Shown: positions 35,295-46,107 of the stretch, one piece after another | Numbering within the stretch: the stretch's first letter is position 1 | How the letters are laid out: the number at the start of each line of letters is the position of its first letter | Assembly (NCBI GenBank): GCA_913062605.1 | Contig: CAJXWQ010000006.1 | Coordinates: 20,879-84,878 of the forward strand | Direction: 5' to 3' | DNA length: 64,000 nucleotides | Source: an uncultured Cellvibrionales bacterium | Lineage (GTDB): Bacteria; Pseudomonadota; Gammaproteobacteria; Pseudomonadales; Porticoccaceae | Notes under the pieces: generated by a model | What the model was told of the DNA's origin: nothing | Seen by the model: the letters and a program-made list of their open reading frames with translations, nothing else | The model's database searches: none | Program-made: the position numbers and the translations under genes

Positions 35295-35500
35295 TTTTTC
35301 ACTTCCCCTATACTTTTGCTCTTGTTTATTAACTTCCGCTCTTGTTTCTGACGGTTAGCTTCGTTTACTTTTTACCTCTTTTTTGGTCCCTCTTGCTGTC
35401 ATCCCTTAAGTCTACAATTTCAATCCTCAGTTTGTTACAGAGAGTGCCCATTGATTCTGTTAAAGTGGCGCTAATTCCCCCTTAGATCAGGAATACCCTC

Positions 35501-36841
35501 TTGCCTCTGTTAAAAGCATTACCGTTACACAAACAGTTATTAAAAGCCCTGGAGAAACTGGACTTTACTGAAGCAACAGCAGTACAGGCACAAACGATAC
35601 CAGCCACCATGGCGGGTAAGGATTTAATGGTGTCGGCACAGACGGGCAGTGGTAAAACGGCCGCCTTTCTATTGCCAATTTTACACCGTATGTTGACCCA
35701 TGACGCACCGAACAGTGGAACACGCGCGTTGATTTTGCTGCCTACGCGTGAACTGGCACTACAGACACAACAGCATTTTGAGCAGTTGGCCGCTTTTACC
35801 TACATTAAATCTGGCCTGGTCATTGGTGGTGAAGCATTTAAACACCAGGTAGCAACACTGCGTAAAAACCCAGAAGTATTGATCGCGACTCCAGGGCGTT
35901 TGGTCGAACATATAGAAAAAGGTACTCCTGACTTCAAAGACTTGGAAGTATTTGTGCTGGATGAAGCAGACCGCATGCTTGATATGGGTTTTGCTATCGA
36001 TATGTATGCCATTGCTGAGAGTTGTAATAAGCAGCGGCAGAATTTGTTGTTCTCGGCAACGTTAAAACATAAAGAGCTTGGGCGTATCAGTGCGACCTTC
36101 AAAGATCCAGAATTTATTGAAGTAGATTCGCACCGGCAACAACATAGCCATATCACACAACAGCTGGTTTTGGCTGATGATATAAAACACAAAGAGAAAT
36201 TGGTGGCGGCGCTGCTGGCGGAAGAGCGAGCCGGTGAAGAGCAAATACGTAAAGTCTTTATTTTTTGTAATACCCGCATACAGTGTCAGCAGCTAAGTAA
36301 TTTTTTACGCTATAAGAAATTCAAAGCAAATTGTATTCATGGTGAAATCCCGCAGAGTGAGCGGAAACAAATAATGAATCAGTTCAGGCAGGGTGGGGTA
36401 GATGTATTAGTCGCTACCGATCTTGCCGCTCGTGGGCTGGATATCAATGATGTGGATCTGGTGATCAACTTTAACATTGCCCAGTCAGGCGATGATCATG
36501 TCCACCGCGTAGGCCGTACCGGTAGAGCAGGGCAGGAAGGCAAAGCCATTACGTTGATTGATGGTAACGAATGGAATCAGATGTCCAGTATTGAGCGCTA
36601 TCTGAAAATTCGTTTTGAACGTCGGGTTGTCGCTGGTTTAAAAGCCAATTACAGTGGCCCAAAAAAGGTTAAAAAATCAGGTAAGGCTGCTGGTACTAAA
36701 AAGAAAAAAATCGATCCAAAAAAATCCAAAGCAACGAAGTCTAAGTCCAAAAAGCCTAAGTCAACAAAGTCCAGGCCACCAAAGAAAAATACGATAAAGT
36801 CTGGGGGCGGTGATGGTTTTGATGTTCTTCGAAAAAAATAG
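35501..36841 (+). CDS. DEAD-box ATP-dependent RNA helicase
   Basis: A 446-residue RNA helicase of the SrmB/RhlE type, likely in ribosome assembly or RNA turnover. Motifs in order: Q motif TAVQAQTIP, Walker A AQTGSGKT, PTRELA, TPGR, DEAD, SAT, and HRVGRTGRAG. The C-terminal ~60 residues are a Lys/Ser-rich basic tail (KKKKIDPKKSKATKSKSKK) that would bind RNA non-specifically. The start is a TTG at 35501 after an AGGA sequence; no nearby in-frame ATG fits better. It is the first gene after the tRNA cluster. Confidence 0.9.
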   Translation: MPLLKALPLHKQLLKALEKLDFTEATAVQAQTIPATMAGKDLMVSAQTGSGKTAAFLLPILHRMLTHDAPNSGTRALILLPTRELALQTQQHFEQLAAFTYIKSGLVIGGEAFKHQVATLRKNPEVLIATPGRLVEHIEKGTPDFKDLEVFVLDEADRMLDMGFAIDMYAIAESCNKQRQNLLFSATLKHKELGRISATFKDPEFIEVDSHRQQHSHITQQLVLADDIKHKEKLVAALLAEERAGEEQIRKVFIFCNTRIQCQQLSNFLRYKKFKANCIHGEIPQSERKQIMNQFRQGGVDVLVATDLAARGLDINDVDLVINFNIAQSGDDHVHRVGRTGRAGQEGKAITLIDGNEWNQMSSIERYLKIRFERRVVAGLKANYSGPKKVKKSGKAAGTKKKKIDPKKSKATKSKSKKPKSTKSRPPKKNTIKSGGGDGFDVLRKK

Positions 36842-36890
36842 TACGCACAACCAGTTGATAAGTAGAGCATTGGAAGAGAGTAAGCCCTAA

Positions 36891-37355
36891 GTGAACGTTG
36901 AATGTATTTATATATGTCCAGAAGCTGGTAAGTCTCAGCAGTATTGCCAGAAAATTGAACTGGTGGCTGGTTATGGGATTGTCGGGGATAGAAATTACGG
37001 CCTATCCAGGTGGCCAGGGCAAAATTTAACCCTGATTGAAGTAGAAGAGGTAGAAAGTTTTATTCGTGAACAAAATATAGAAAATGACCTTTCTCTCACT
37101 CGCCGAAATATCCTAACGCGAGGTGTACGGTTAAATGAACTGGTTGGAAAAAAATTCAACATTGGAGATGTAACGTTAATAGGGGTAGAGCTGTGTGAAC
37201 CATGCAGCAGTCTTGGTGCCGCCCTTGACGGTTCTGCCTTGTCGTCAAAGTTGGTCGTCGAAAGATTTCTTCATCGCGGTGGATTAAGAGTTGATGTGTT
37301 GACATCAGGTGTCATCGAGCTTGGTGCAACAATAACTAGCCTAAATAATGAATAG
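36891..37355 (+). CDS. MOSC domain-containing protein
   Basis: A 154-residue stand-alone MOSC domain, a fold linked to molybdenum-cofactor sulfur chemistry. Family features: GIVGDRNYG near residue 30, NLTLIEVEEVE, NILTRGVRLNELVGKKF, and a Cys pair in LCEPCSSLG where MOSC proteins keep a conserved Cys. The function of such short forms is usually unproven. The start is GTG at 36891. It precedes the DUF1415 gene. Confidence 0.82.
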   Translation: MNVECIYICPEAGKSQQYCQKIELVAGYGIVGDRNYGLSRWPGQNLTLIEVEEVESFIREQNIENDLSLTRRNILTRGVRLNELVGKKFNIGDVTLIGVELCEPCSSLGAALDGSALSSKLVVERFLHRGGLRVDVLTSGVIELGATITSLNNE

Positions 37356-37383
37356 TTAAAAATGACCATTTCTGTTGGGTGAT

Positions 37384-37944
37384 ATGTTGGATAGAGATCA
37401 AATAATTAAATCGGTGCGGCACTGGGTGGAAACTATCGTGGTGGGGCTAAACCTTTGTCCTTTTGCCAAACGCGAATTACTAAATCACCGGGTGCGTTTT
37501 TCTGTAACAGGGGCAACCACAGAAGAACAACTGTTGGTTGAACTGCAAACCGAGTTAGAGCTGCTTAACCGTGATGAATCGATTGAAACCACCTTGCTGA
37601 TACACCCTGAGGTCTTGCAGGAATTTTATGATTACAACCAATTTCTGGACTATGTCGATGGCCTGTTGGTAGAGATGGCACTGGAAGGGGTCTATCAGGT
37701 GGCGAGCTTTCATCCAGATTATCAGTTTGGTGGTACTGAGCCTGATGATGCAGAGAATTATACCAACCGATCGCCTTATCCTATGTTACACCTGATTCGA
37801 GAGGCAAGCCTGGAGCAGGCCGTTGCTAACTACCCGGACGCGGATGGGATTCCCGAGAGAAATATAGCGCTGGTGACAAGCCTGGGGAGAGATAAGATGC
37901 AGACCTTATTAAAGGCCTGTTTTCACGATACTGAAAAACGATGA
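37384..37944 (+). CDS. DUF1415 family protein
   Basis: A 186-residue protein matching DUF1415: VVGLNLCPFAKRE at the N-terminus, then ASFHPDYQFGGTEPDDAENY and NRSPYPMLHLIREASLEQA. The family has no established function; the conserved Cys/His residues could be catalytic. ATG 37384 is chosen over TTG 37375. The stop overlaps the start of the YkgJ-like gene (ATGA), so the two are translationally coupled. Confidence 0.82.
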   Translation: MLDRDQIIKSVRHWVETIVVGLNLCPFAKRELLNHRVRFSVTGATTEEQLLVELQTELELLNRDESIETTLLIHPEVLQEFYDYNQFLDYVDGLLVEMALEGVYQVASFHPDYQFGGTEPDDAENYTNRSPYPMLHLIREASLEQAVANYPDADGIPERNIALVTSLGRDKMQTLLKACFHDTEKR

Positions 37945-38261
37945 TATTAGACGACGAGCCTTTCAACGACAAATGCATAAATGTTACAGCTCTACCTGAA
38001 ACTGAGGTGACCTGTGAAAGCTGTGATGCTTGCTGTTGTCGATTGGAGGTCTTACTCATTACCGACACAGGGGTGCCTGATCGTTTTATAGAGACTGACC
38101 AGTGGGGTGGGCGGCGTATGGCACAGCTAGATGATGGTTGGTGTGCAGCCCTGGACCGAAATACCATGATGTGTACAATTTATGAGAACCGCCCATTGAT
38201 TTGTCGTGAGTTTGAGATGGGCGAATATGAGTGTCTAGTGGAGCGAGCTGTTAATTTGTAA
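37941..38261 (+). CDS. YkgJ-family cysteine cluster protein
   Basis: A 106-residue protein of the YkgJ/CxxCxxCC group, thought to bind Zn or Fe. Cysteines cluster in CESCDACCCRLEV, then WCAALDRNTMMCTIYENRP and LICREFEMGEYEC. The RPLICREF segment is typical of the family. It overlaps the DUF1415 gene by four bases, which suggests a shared pathway, but no reaction is known. Confidence 0.82.
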   Translation: MILDDEPFNDKCINVTALPETEVTCESCDACCCRLEVLLITDTGVPDRFIETDQWGGRRMAQLDDGWCAALDRNTMMCTIYENRPLICREFEMGEYECLVERAVNL

Positions 38262-38407
38262 GGCGCTATCTCATTTTTTGTTACGGCTGGTCGTAATGGT
38301 ACCCCTTGGGACACCCTGTAAATCTTTACGACTGGAGACTATGGCAACAGGGCGCGATTATGGGTGATTCTCAGCACTCAATACAGACTTGTTACATGAT
38401 ATAAAAT

Positions 38408-39112
38408 ATGGCTGATTCAAGATCACTCATTTGTCCCCTCTGTAATGCCAATGCTGTTGTTGATTATTGGTCAGAGACTAGAAGGGGTTCTAATAGCAGA
38501 GACTATTATCAATGTTGTCTGTGCCAGCTGGTGTTTGTGCCCCCATGGCAGCACTTGCCTGCTGAGCAGGAAAAGGTTCATTATGATTTGCACGAAAACA
38601 GCCCTGAGGATAACAATTACCGCCAGTTTCTGAGTCGACTTGCGGACCCACTGGCGGCACGTCTTCATAGCGGGGCAAAAGGATTGGACTTTGGTTCAGG
38701 TCCGGGGCCTACGTTATCGGTCATGTTAGAAGAGACGGGTTTTACTACAGAGATCTATGATGTTTTTTATGCTGCGGATGAGGCAGTGCTAGATCGTCAA
38801 TATGATTTCATTGTGGCCACTGAGGTGGTGGAGCATTTATCGCAGCCAGGTAGTGAGCTAGATAGACTTTGGGCAATGCTTAAGCCGGGAGGTTGGTTGG
38901 GGCTGATGACCAAGATGGTTCTGAATAAAGAGGCATTTAGTCAATGGCATTACAAAAATGATCCGACCCATATCTGTTTTTTCAGTCGAGAGACCTTTGA
39001 TTATTTGTTTCGATCATGGGGTGTAACCGCTGAGTATCCGGCTAACGACGTTATTCTGGTCAGAAAGGAGACCCAGGAAGGGTGCTTTGGTTTAAAGGAT
39101 ACAGTGGTTTAA
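38408..39112 (+). CDS. Class I SAM-dependent methyltransferase with N-terminal zinc ribbon
   Basis: A 234-residue methyltransferase. The N-terminus has CPLCN and CCLCQ pairs that can form a zinc ribbon. The Rossmann core has motif I GLDFGSGPGPTLSVM, then FIVATEVVEHLSQP, LKPGGWLGLMTKM and HYKNDPTHICFFS, as in 2OG-Fe(II)-linked or sugar/lipid methyltransferases of the Methyltransf_23 type. The substrate is unknown. Confidence 0.82.
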   Translation: MADSRSLICPLCNANAVVDYWSETRRGSNSRDYYQCCLCQLVFVPPWQHLPAEQEKVHYDLHENSPEDNNYRQFLSRLADPLAARLHSGAKGLDFGSGPGPTLSVMLEETGFTTEIYDVFYAADEAVLDRQYDFIVATEVVEHLSQPGSELDRLWAMLKPGGWLGLMTKMVLNKEAFSQWHYKNDPTHICFFSRETFDYLFRSWGVTAEYPANDVILVRKETQEGCFGLKDTVV

Positions 39113-39265
39113 AGGTACTACTGTCTGAGTAGATGGAACTGGTTGGTCACAGAAGCCCTTTGCCGGTTGTGCTGTGCCGCGGATACTATCGAAGGTATGT
39201 TTAATGACGTAATGGCCTTGCAGTCCTGCGTATTAGCAATAAATAATTAAGATACAGGAGAGCCT

Positions 39266-41428
39266 ATGTTTCAGGCGAACAACCTCAAATTACAGTCATT
39301 GGATGATGGCTACGTGGAGCTGCATTTCGATGCCTCAAAGGGCTCGGTCAATGTATTTAACCAAGCCACAATAGCGGAGCTACTTGAGGCGTTGTCAGCG
39401 TTGGAGAAGCAGCCAGGTGTAAAAGGTCTGCTGCTAACCAGTGGAAAAGGTGTTTTTATTGCGGGAGCTGACATCACTGAATTTGGTGCTGTCTTTAATG
39501 GTACAGATGATGACCGTAGAGCGTTTCTTAGTTCGGGTAATCAGGCCTTTAACAAAATTGAATCATTACCTTTCCCCACCGTAGTTGCCATTAATGGTTT
39601 TGCTTTGGGTGGAGGCTTTGAGGTCTGTCTGGCCTGTGATTTCCGGGTAATGTCCAGTAAAGCTCAAGTTGGAGTGCCAGAAACAAAATTAGGCATTATC
39701 CCCGGTTGGGGTGGCACCGTACGCTTGCCGCGACTTATGGGCTTTGATAATGCAGTGCGGTGGATTACCACGGGTGGCCACAATAAAGCCGCGGCTGCTC
39801 TCAGGGATGGTGCGGTGGATGCCGTAGTAAATCCTGACGTATTACGAGATGAAGCACTAGATATGCTAGTTCGTGCCGCAGAGGGGCAGCTAGATTACTC
39901 ATCGCGTAGGGAGCAGAAACAGTCACCACTGACACTCAATGAGATTGAGCTCGAAATGTCTATTCATACTTGTAGGGATATGGTCGCTGCGAAGGCGGGA
40001 CCAAATTACCCTGCACCAGTTGCTGCTGTGGAGGTGCTTGCCAAAGCGTCAAACATGTCTCGTGACGATGCGCTGGAAGTAGAATTTCAGGCCTTTAGTA
40101 AATTGTCACAGACTCCTCAGTGCCGCGCATTGGTCGGTATGTTTCTCAATGATCAGTACATTGGTTCGGTTGCCAAAAAGTACGGGAAAAAGAGTACCAA
40201 GGCGATCAATCATGCAACCGCACTGGGTGCCGGCATTATGGGTGGTGGTATTGCCTACCAGAATGCAATAAAGGGATTCCCTGTATTGATGAAGGATATC
40301 AATACAGACTCTCTGGCGCTGGGTATGAGCGAGGCGAACAAGTTGCTGGCCAAGCGTGTTGATAGGGGCCGAATGTCACCGCTGGATGCCGGTAATGTAT
40401 TGTCTCGGATTATGCCGTCGCTGAGTTATGACGGAATTGAAAATACCGATATTGTGATTGAGGCTGTGGTAGAGAATGCCAAAATCAAGGGTATTGTTCT
40501 GGCTGAAGTAGAAGGGAAGCTTGCTGAAGATGCCATTCTGGTTTCAAACACGTCTACCATTTCCATTGATCAGCTAGCGGGAAATCTGCAACGTCCGGAA
40601 AATTTCTGTGGCATGCACTTTTTCAACCCAGTACATGCCATGCCGCTCGTTGAGGTGATTCGAGGATCGAAAACCTCAGAGGGAACATTGGCAGCTGTGG
40701 TTGCTCATGCTCAGGCCTTGGGTAAGAAACCGATAGTGGTAAATGATTGCCCCGGATTTTTGGTAAACCGAGTGTTGTTTCCCGCCGTGTTTGGTTTCGA
40801 CATGATGATCATTGACGGTGCTGATTTCCAGCAAGTTGATCGAGTGATGGAAGCCTGGGGCTGGCCCATGGGTCCGGCATACCTGATGGATGTTGTGGGT
40901 ATTGATACGGCCGTTCATTGCTTTCCCTCGATTCTTGAGGGTTATCCCGAGCGAATGTCTGATATTTATGGGGGGAGTTATAAGGTTTCACCCACAAAAC
41001 TGTTGTTTGAAAACGATCGTCTGGGGCAGAAAAATGGTGTGGGTTATTACCTCTATGAGAAGGATAAGCGCGGCAAGCCTAAGAAGTCTGTAGACGATAC
41101 AGTCTATGCCTTGATCAAGCCCCATGTCAGAGAGTCTCAGCCATTAAGTGATGAAGATATTATTGCCCGCTTTATGATCCCCATGTGTATTGAGTTGGCT
41201 CATTGTTTGGAAGAGGGTGTTGTTGGTTCTCCGGCAGAGGCAGATATGTCGGTGGTTTATGGTCTTGGTTTCCCTGCTTTCCGTGGTGGTATCTTCCGTT
41301 GGATGGATGAGGTTGGTCTCGACAAGTTCTGTGAAATGGCAGACAGCTACAGTGAACTTGGCAAGCTCTATAAGCCGACCCAAAGAATGTATGAAATGGC
41401 AGCTAATGGTGAGAGCTATTATGCCTAG
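39266..41428 (+). CDS. fadB: Fatty acid oxidation complex alpha subunit FadB
   Basis: Multifunctional beta-oxidation enzyme (enoyl-CoA hydratase, 3-hydroxyacyl-CoA dehydrogenase, isomerase/epimerase). The 720-residue chain matches FadB: crotonase domain with catalytic Glu119 (GGGFEV) and Glu139 (GVPETKLG), NAD-binding GAGIMGGGIAYQNA, the HAD catalytic His in GMHFFNPVHAMP, and a C-terminal duplicated HAD domain. A ribosome binding site AGGAG precedes ATG 39266. It forms a fadBA operon with the thiolase (75-nt gap) and assembles as an alpha2beta2 complex. Confidence 0.95.
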   Translation: MFQANNLKLQSLDDGYVELHFDASKGSVNVFNQATIAELLEALSALEKQPGVKGLLLTSGKGVFIAGADITEFGAVFNGTDDDRRAFLSSGNQAFNKIESLPFPTVVAINGFALGGGFEVCLACDFRVMSSKAQVGVPETKLGIIPGWGGTVRLPRLMGFDNAVRWITTGGHNKAAAALRDGAVDAVVNPDVLRDEALDMLVRAAEGQLDYSSRREQKQSPLTLNEIELEMSIHTCRDMVAAKAGPNYPAPVAAVEVLAKASNMSRDDALEVEFQAFSKLSQTPQCRALVGMFLNDQYIGSVAKKYGKKSTKAINHATALGAGIMGGGIAYQNAIKGFPVLMKDINTDSLALGMSEANKLLAKRVDRGRMSPLDAGNVLSRIMPSLSYDGIENTDIVIEAVVENAKIKGIVLAEVEGKLAEDAILVSNTSTISIDQLAGNLQRPENFCGMHFFNPVHAMPLVEVIRGSKTSEGTLAAVVAHAQALGKKPIVVNDCPGFLVNRVLFPAVFGFDMMIIDGADFQQVDRVMEAWGWPMGPAYLMDVVGIDTAVHCFPSILEGYPERMSDIYGGSYKVSPTKLLFENDRLGQKNGVGYYLYEKDKRGKPKKSVDDTVYALIKPHVRESQPLSDEDIIARFMIPMCIELAHCLEEGVVGSPAEADMSVVYGLGFPAFRGGIFRWMDEVGLDKFCEMADSYSELGKLYKPTQRMYEMAANGESYYA

Positions 41429-41500
41429 GATAGCTATGTGTAGGACAAATACTGTGTCTAGGGCAACTGCTGTCGTTGAGAAAAGAACAAGAGGAGATAA

Positions 41501-42682
<1,182 letters not shown>

Positions 42683-42736
42683 TGCCAGATTTGTATCACT
42701 AACCTGTTCCACCAAATAGTATTAACGTTACGCCAT

Positions 42737-42767
42737 AAAAAAGGCCGGTGATTCACCGGCCTTTTTT
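42737..42767. terminator. Terminator of fadBA
   Basis: AAAAAAGGCCGGTGA, short loop, TCACCGGCCTTTTTT. Perfect stem with flanking A and T tracts, 55 nt after the fadA stop. Confidence 0.9.
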
Positions 42768-42919
42768 ATGGCGTATTCATTTTAGTTGAGCGTTTACCAG
42801 TAAGGCAGTGTCATGAGGTCGAGGTTATAAGGTAAGAGTGTTTTTAGTTGCATTAAGATTTTCTCGGCGAAATTCTCTGGTTTTGCTAGACTCTCCTGCG
42901 TATTTGCAGGAGTCCTCCC

Positions 42920-44275
42920 TTGGTAGACATTCACAGTAATGATAACCCTGAAATGGCATTGGACAGCTGGTTGGCTGACCCTGCTGGGGCCGGTAGTGTC
43001 TTGGCAGTGGAGTATAGCTACAGTCAGTACTACCTTCCGGGAGCACCATTAATAAGGCTTTTGGCTGTTTATTCCCGGACGAATGGCCAAGTCTTGTTTA
43101 CGGTAGCGGAGGCTGATTCGTCGATCTCTCAGGGGCTTCAATCTATGGATGGGAGCTTGGATGGGTTTCAGGACTTTGCTGCTTGCCACAGGTTGCCAGT
43201 ATTTACCCTTGGCCAGCCAATGATCCTTGAGACGGTAAGTATTACCAAGCCCTGGGGGCAGGAAATCTGGTACACCGGTATTGAAGAACGCGGCGTGTCA
43301 CGTGTTTCGAATGGTACTGGTAGTATCCCGCTGCCCTGGTTGCTCTCCGTGGCACCTCGCCGCCTTGCCGCCGACTGTGAGAAAAGCATTAATCTGTTGA
43401 AGATATTAGACCCACTTCCTGAGGCGGTATATGGCGACCTGTACTTTGAGCTTCATGAAGAGAAGCGTGAAGTTTATGTGGTGACTCATATTGATAAAGA
43501 TACTTGGCCGGAAGGCGTGGGGGCGATTCGTTTTGGGTTTAATCCTGAATCCAGGGCTGAATATCCCTCTGATGATGCTTTCAAGGCTGCTTATCAGAAC
43601 GCAGTCCAACACTACGAAGTGGTGCGGCGGGAAGTCGATGGTCTACTGGATTCGTGTCGGCAGTCTGAGGGGGTGGATTTAAATACACCTGTTTCTGCTG
43701 AGGTTGTTAAATCCTGGATGAGCCAATTGCCAGAGACTCTCCGGCAGCAGGAGGCCAACCTTCGAGAACAGATGAATCGTTTTAGCGCACTATTGCCGCT
43801 GCGGGTGGGGGATGTAGTTCAGGTACCTCTTTTGACACCTCATTCATTACAACATGGCGTGCGTACTGTGGAATTTCAGACGCCAGTCTATGAAAGAATG
43901 ATTCTTTCTTTTGCGCAGAAAGTGTTGACCCAGACGCACTGGGATACAGAAAAGGCTATCGCGATGATGTCGCTTGAGGCGCCTTCATTACCTGAGCTAG
44001 CACTTTTGGAAAAGGATGCTGAATATAAATTGGAGGAAGTGGTCAGCTTTGATGATTTCCGTGTGTTACGTCTGACGCTGGCCGTTTCAGCTCGATATTT
44101 GTTACCACAAACCCAACGTTATGGATTGCTGTTAGTGGTTGATGCAGAAGTTGATTGTCATGGTATTGCATTGGCTGAAGAGGCCGCAGTTCTGTTGCCC
44201 GCAGAGCGTTCCAATACCTATGTGACGAATACATCAAACCGGGAAGCTGTACTGTTACTTGCAAGCCCTGTTTGA
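42920..44275 (+). CDS. Mannose-6-phosphate isomerase-like (type I PMI, cupin) protein
   Basis: A 451-residue protein that looks like a divergent type I phosphomannose isomerase. KPWGQEIWYTG, LLKILDP and the cupin parts FELHEEKREVYVVT and VVQVPLLTPHSLQHGV retain His, Glu and His at the usual zinc-ligand positions; the usual Gln of Q-x-H is Glu in E-L-H. Similarity is low outside these segments, so another sugar-phosphate or cupin reaction is possible. The start is TTG at 42920 with GCAGGAG 7 nt upstream. It stands alone between fadA and tRNA-Leu. Confidence 0.6.
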   Translation: MVDIHSNDNPEMALDSWLADPAGAGSVLAVEYSYSQYYLPGAPLIRLLAVYSRTNGQVLFTVAEADSSISQGLQSMDGSLDGFQDFAACHRLPVFTLGQPMILETVSITKPWGQEIWYTGIEERGVSRVSNGTGSIPLPWLLSVAPRRLAADCEKSINLLKILDPLPEAVYGDLYFELHEEKREVYVVTHIDKDTWPEGVGAIRFGFNPESRAEYPSDDAFKAAYQNAVQHYEVVRREVDGLLDSCRQSEGVDLNTPVSAEVVKSWMSQLPETLRQQEANLREQMNRFSALLPLRVGDVVQVPLLTPHSLQHGVRTVEFQTPVYERMILSFAQKVLTQTHWDTEKAIAMMSLEAPSLPELALLEKDAEYKLEEVVSFDDFRVLRLTLAVSARYLLPQTQRYGLLLVVDAEVDCHGIALAEEAAVLLPAERSNTYVTNTSNREAVLLLASPV

Positions 44276-44325
44276 TTGCCTGTGAAGGCTAATATTGGCC
44301 TCTGCTAATCTCGTTATTTCTTTTG

Positions 44326-44354
44326 TTGATCAGGGTTGCCCGCTGTGGCAAAAT
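44326..44354 (+). promoter_or_regulatory. Possible promoter of tRNA-Leu(TAG)
   Basis: TTGATC (44326-44331), 17-nt spacer, CAAAAT (44349-44354), then a C-rich discriminator. The -10 is weak. The start would be ~50 nt before the mature tRNA. Confidence 0.4.
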
Positions 44355-44411
44355 CCCCACCCCTTGTCGAGGGCGACCTCCTGTCGCTACCTAGTTGATA
44401 CTCGACATCTT

Positions 44412-44496
44412 GCGGACGTGGCGGAATTGGTAGACGCGCCAGATTTAGGTTCTGGTACTGAGAAGTGTGAGAGTTCAAGTCTCTCCGTCCGCACCA
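44412..44496 (+). tRNA. tRNA-Leu(TAG)
   Basis: An 85-nt class II tRNA: acceptor GCGGACG/CGTCCGC, anticodon arm CCAGA-TTTAGGT-TCTGG (anticodon TAG, reads CUA), a long variable arm, T arm AGAG-type stem with TTCAAGT, encoded ACCA. It lies 38 nt before trigger factor, as in several gammaproteobacteria. Confidence 0.97.
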
Positions 44497-44533
44497 ATTA
44501 ATTAATAAACAAGTAACTATTTAGAGGAAAATC

Positions 44534-45865
44534 ATGCAGGTCTCCATTGAAACGACTTCCGGTCTGGAACGTAAGCTGACCATCGGGGTACCAGCAGAGC
44601 GTATAGAAAGCCAAGTGCGTGAGCGTCTAGGCAAGGCGAGTAAAACTGTTCGCATAGACGGCTTTCGTAAGGGCAAGGTGCCATTGAGCGTTGTGAATCA
44701 GCGTTTTGGTGCCGGTATTCGCCAGGAAGTGGTTGGAGAGGTGGTGAGAGAGGCTTTCTTTGAGGCTATTGCCCAAGAAGAGATCGTACCTGCTGGTCAG
44801 CCAGTGATTGAACCAAGTAAGGCTGAACCGGGTCAGGATCTCGAGTTTATTGCTACTTTTGAGGTGCAGCCGGACGTTCAGTTGGTTGATCTGTCCAAGG
44901 TCGAGATAGTTAAACTTGTTTCTGAAGTGAATGACAGTGATGTTGACACCATGGTTGACGCATTGCGGATGCAGCATGCCACATGGGTTGAGGTTGACCG
45001 ACCAGCGGCAGAGCGTGATGAGGCTGCTATTGATTTTGTTGGCAGGAGAGATGGCGAAGAATTTGAGGGTGGTTCATCTGAAGACTTCCCTCTTATACTT
45101 GGCTCCGGCAAGGCGATTGAAGGTTTTGAAGAAGCCGTTGCTGGGATGTCTGTTGGTGAAGAAAAAGTGGTTCCTCTGACCTTTCCTGAGAACTACCATG
45201 CGGAAGAATTACGCGGGGTGGCTGTCGAGTTTACGATTAAGTTGAAGGCGGTAAAAGAACCAGAATTGCCACCACTGAATGAAGAGTTCTTTGCACTCTA
45301 TGGTCTTGAATCTGGTGGTGAAGCGGCATTCCGTACTGCTATACGTGAGAATATGGAGCGCGATTTGAAAAATGCACTTCAGGGGAAAACCAAGAGCCGT
45401 GTAATGGAGCAGTTGTTTGCATTACACAGTGATCTGGATATTCCTCAGACCTTCATCGCTAACGAAATCACTAGCTTGAAACATCAAATGCACCAGAAAC
45501 TCACTAGTGGTGGTGAAAGTGAATTTGATGCATCCATGTTGCCTGACGAGATGTTTATGGATCAAGCCAAGCGTCGTGCAGCTGTAGGCCTGGTGGTGAA
45601 TGAAATCGTCAAGGCTAATGACATTAAGGTTGATTCAGATAAAGTCCGTGGTCATATTGAAGAAATTGCGTCTACTTATGCTCAATCAGAAGAAGTGATG
45701 AACCATTACTACGGTAACCAGGAATTACTGAAAGGAATGGAAACGTCTGTTTTACAGGATCAAGTTGTTGACCATGTATTGTCCCTGGCAGCGGTTACTG
45801 AAGATCATGTTGATTATCAAGCAGCCGTTACCCCCGACCCGGAACAGTTAGCTGCCGAAATCTAA
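44534..45865 (+). CDS. tig: Trigger factor
   Basis: Ribosome-associated chaperone with peptidyl-prolyl isomerase activity. The 443-residue protein has the N-terminal ribosome-binding domain with the signature region RIDGFRKGKVP, the FKBP-type PPIase domain (about residues 155-245, SGKAIEGFEEAVAGM) and the helical C-terminal cradle. A ribosome binding site GAGG precedes the ATG. It starts the protein quality-control block with clpP, clpX and lon. Confidence 0.96.
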   Translation: MQVSIETTSGLERKLTIGVPAERIESQVRERLGKASKTVRIDGFRKGKVPLSVVNQRFGAGIRQEVVGEVVREAFFEAIAQEEIVPAGQPVIEPSKAEPGQDLEFIATFEVQPDVQLVDLSKVEIVKLVSEVNDSDVDTMVDALRMQHATWVEVDRPAAERDEAAIDFVGRRDGEEFEGGSSEDFPLILGSGKAIEGFEEAVAGMSVGEEKVVPLTFPENYHAEELRGVAVEFTIKLKAVKEPELPPLNEEFFALYGLESGGEAAFRTAIRENMERDLKNALQGKTKSRVMEQLFALHSDLDIPQTFIANEITSLKHQMHQKLTSGGESEFDASMLPDEMFMDQAKRRAAVGLVVNEIVKANDIKVDSDKVRGHIEEIASTYAQSEEVMNHYYGNQELLKGMETSVLQDQVVDHVLSLAAVTEDHVDYQAAVTPDPEQLAAEI

Positions 45866-45881
45866 TACTCCCCAGCCTTTT

Positions 45882-45919
45882 CATATATTCCTGAGTTTTA
45901 ACAGACTTGGGAATATATG
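45882..45919. other. Inverted repeat between tig and clpP
   Basis: CATATATTCC (45882-45891) pairs with GGAATATATG (45910-45919). Inner bases CTGAG and CTTG can extend the stem partly. No clear T-tract follows. It could be a weak terminator, an RNA processing site or an operator. Confidence 0.45.
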
Positions 45920-46107
45920 GAGAGCGACAATGGATAAGGTTTTTTGAAATAGTCAGCCAGCTATCCAGAGTTCTATAGTTTTGATCAGTTTTAGTTATAT
46001 ACCCTCCTTAGGTCATTATGTTTCCTATTGCTAGGCAATACCTGGCTTGCCTTATCTTGAGGCCCGGTTACAATGCACCGATACGTGGTTTTTTCGAGTG
46101 AGTTACT

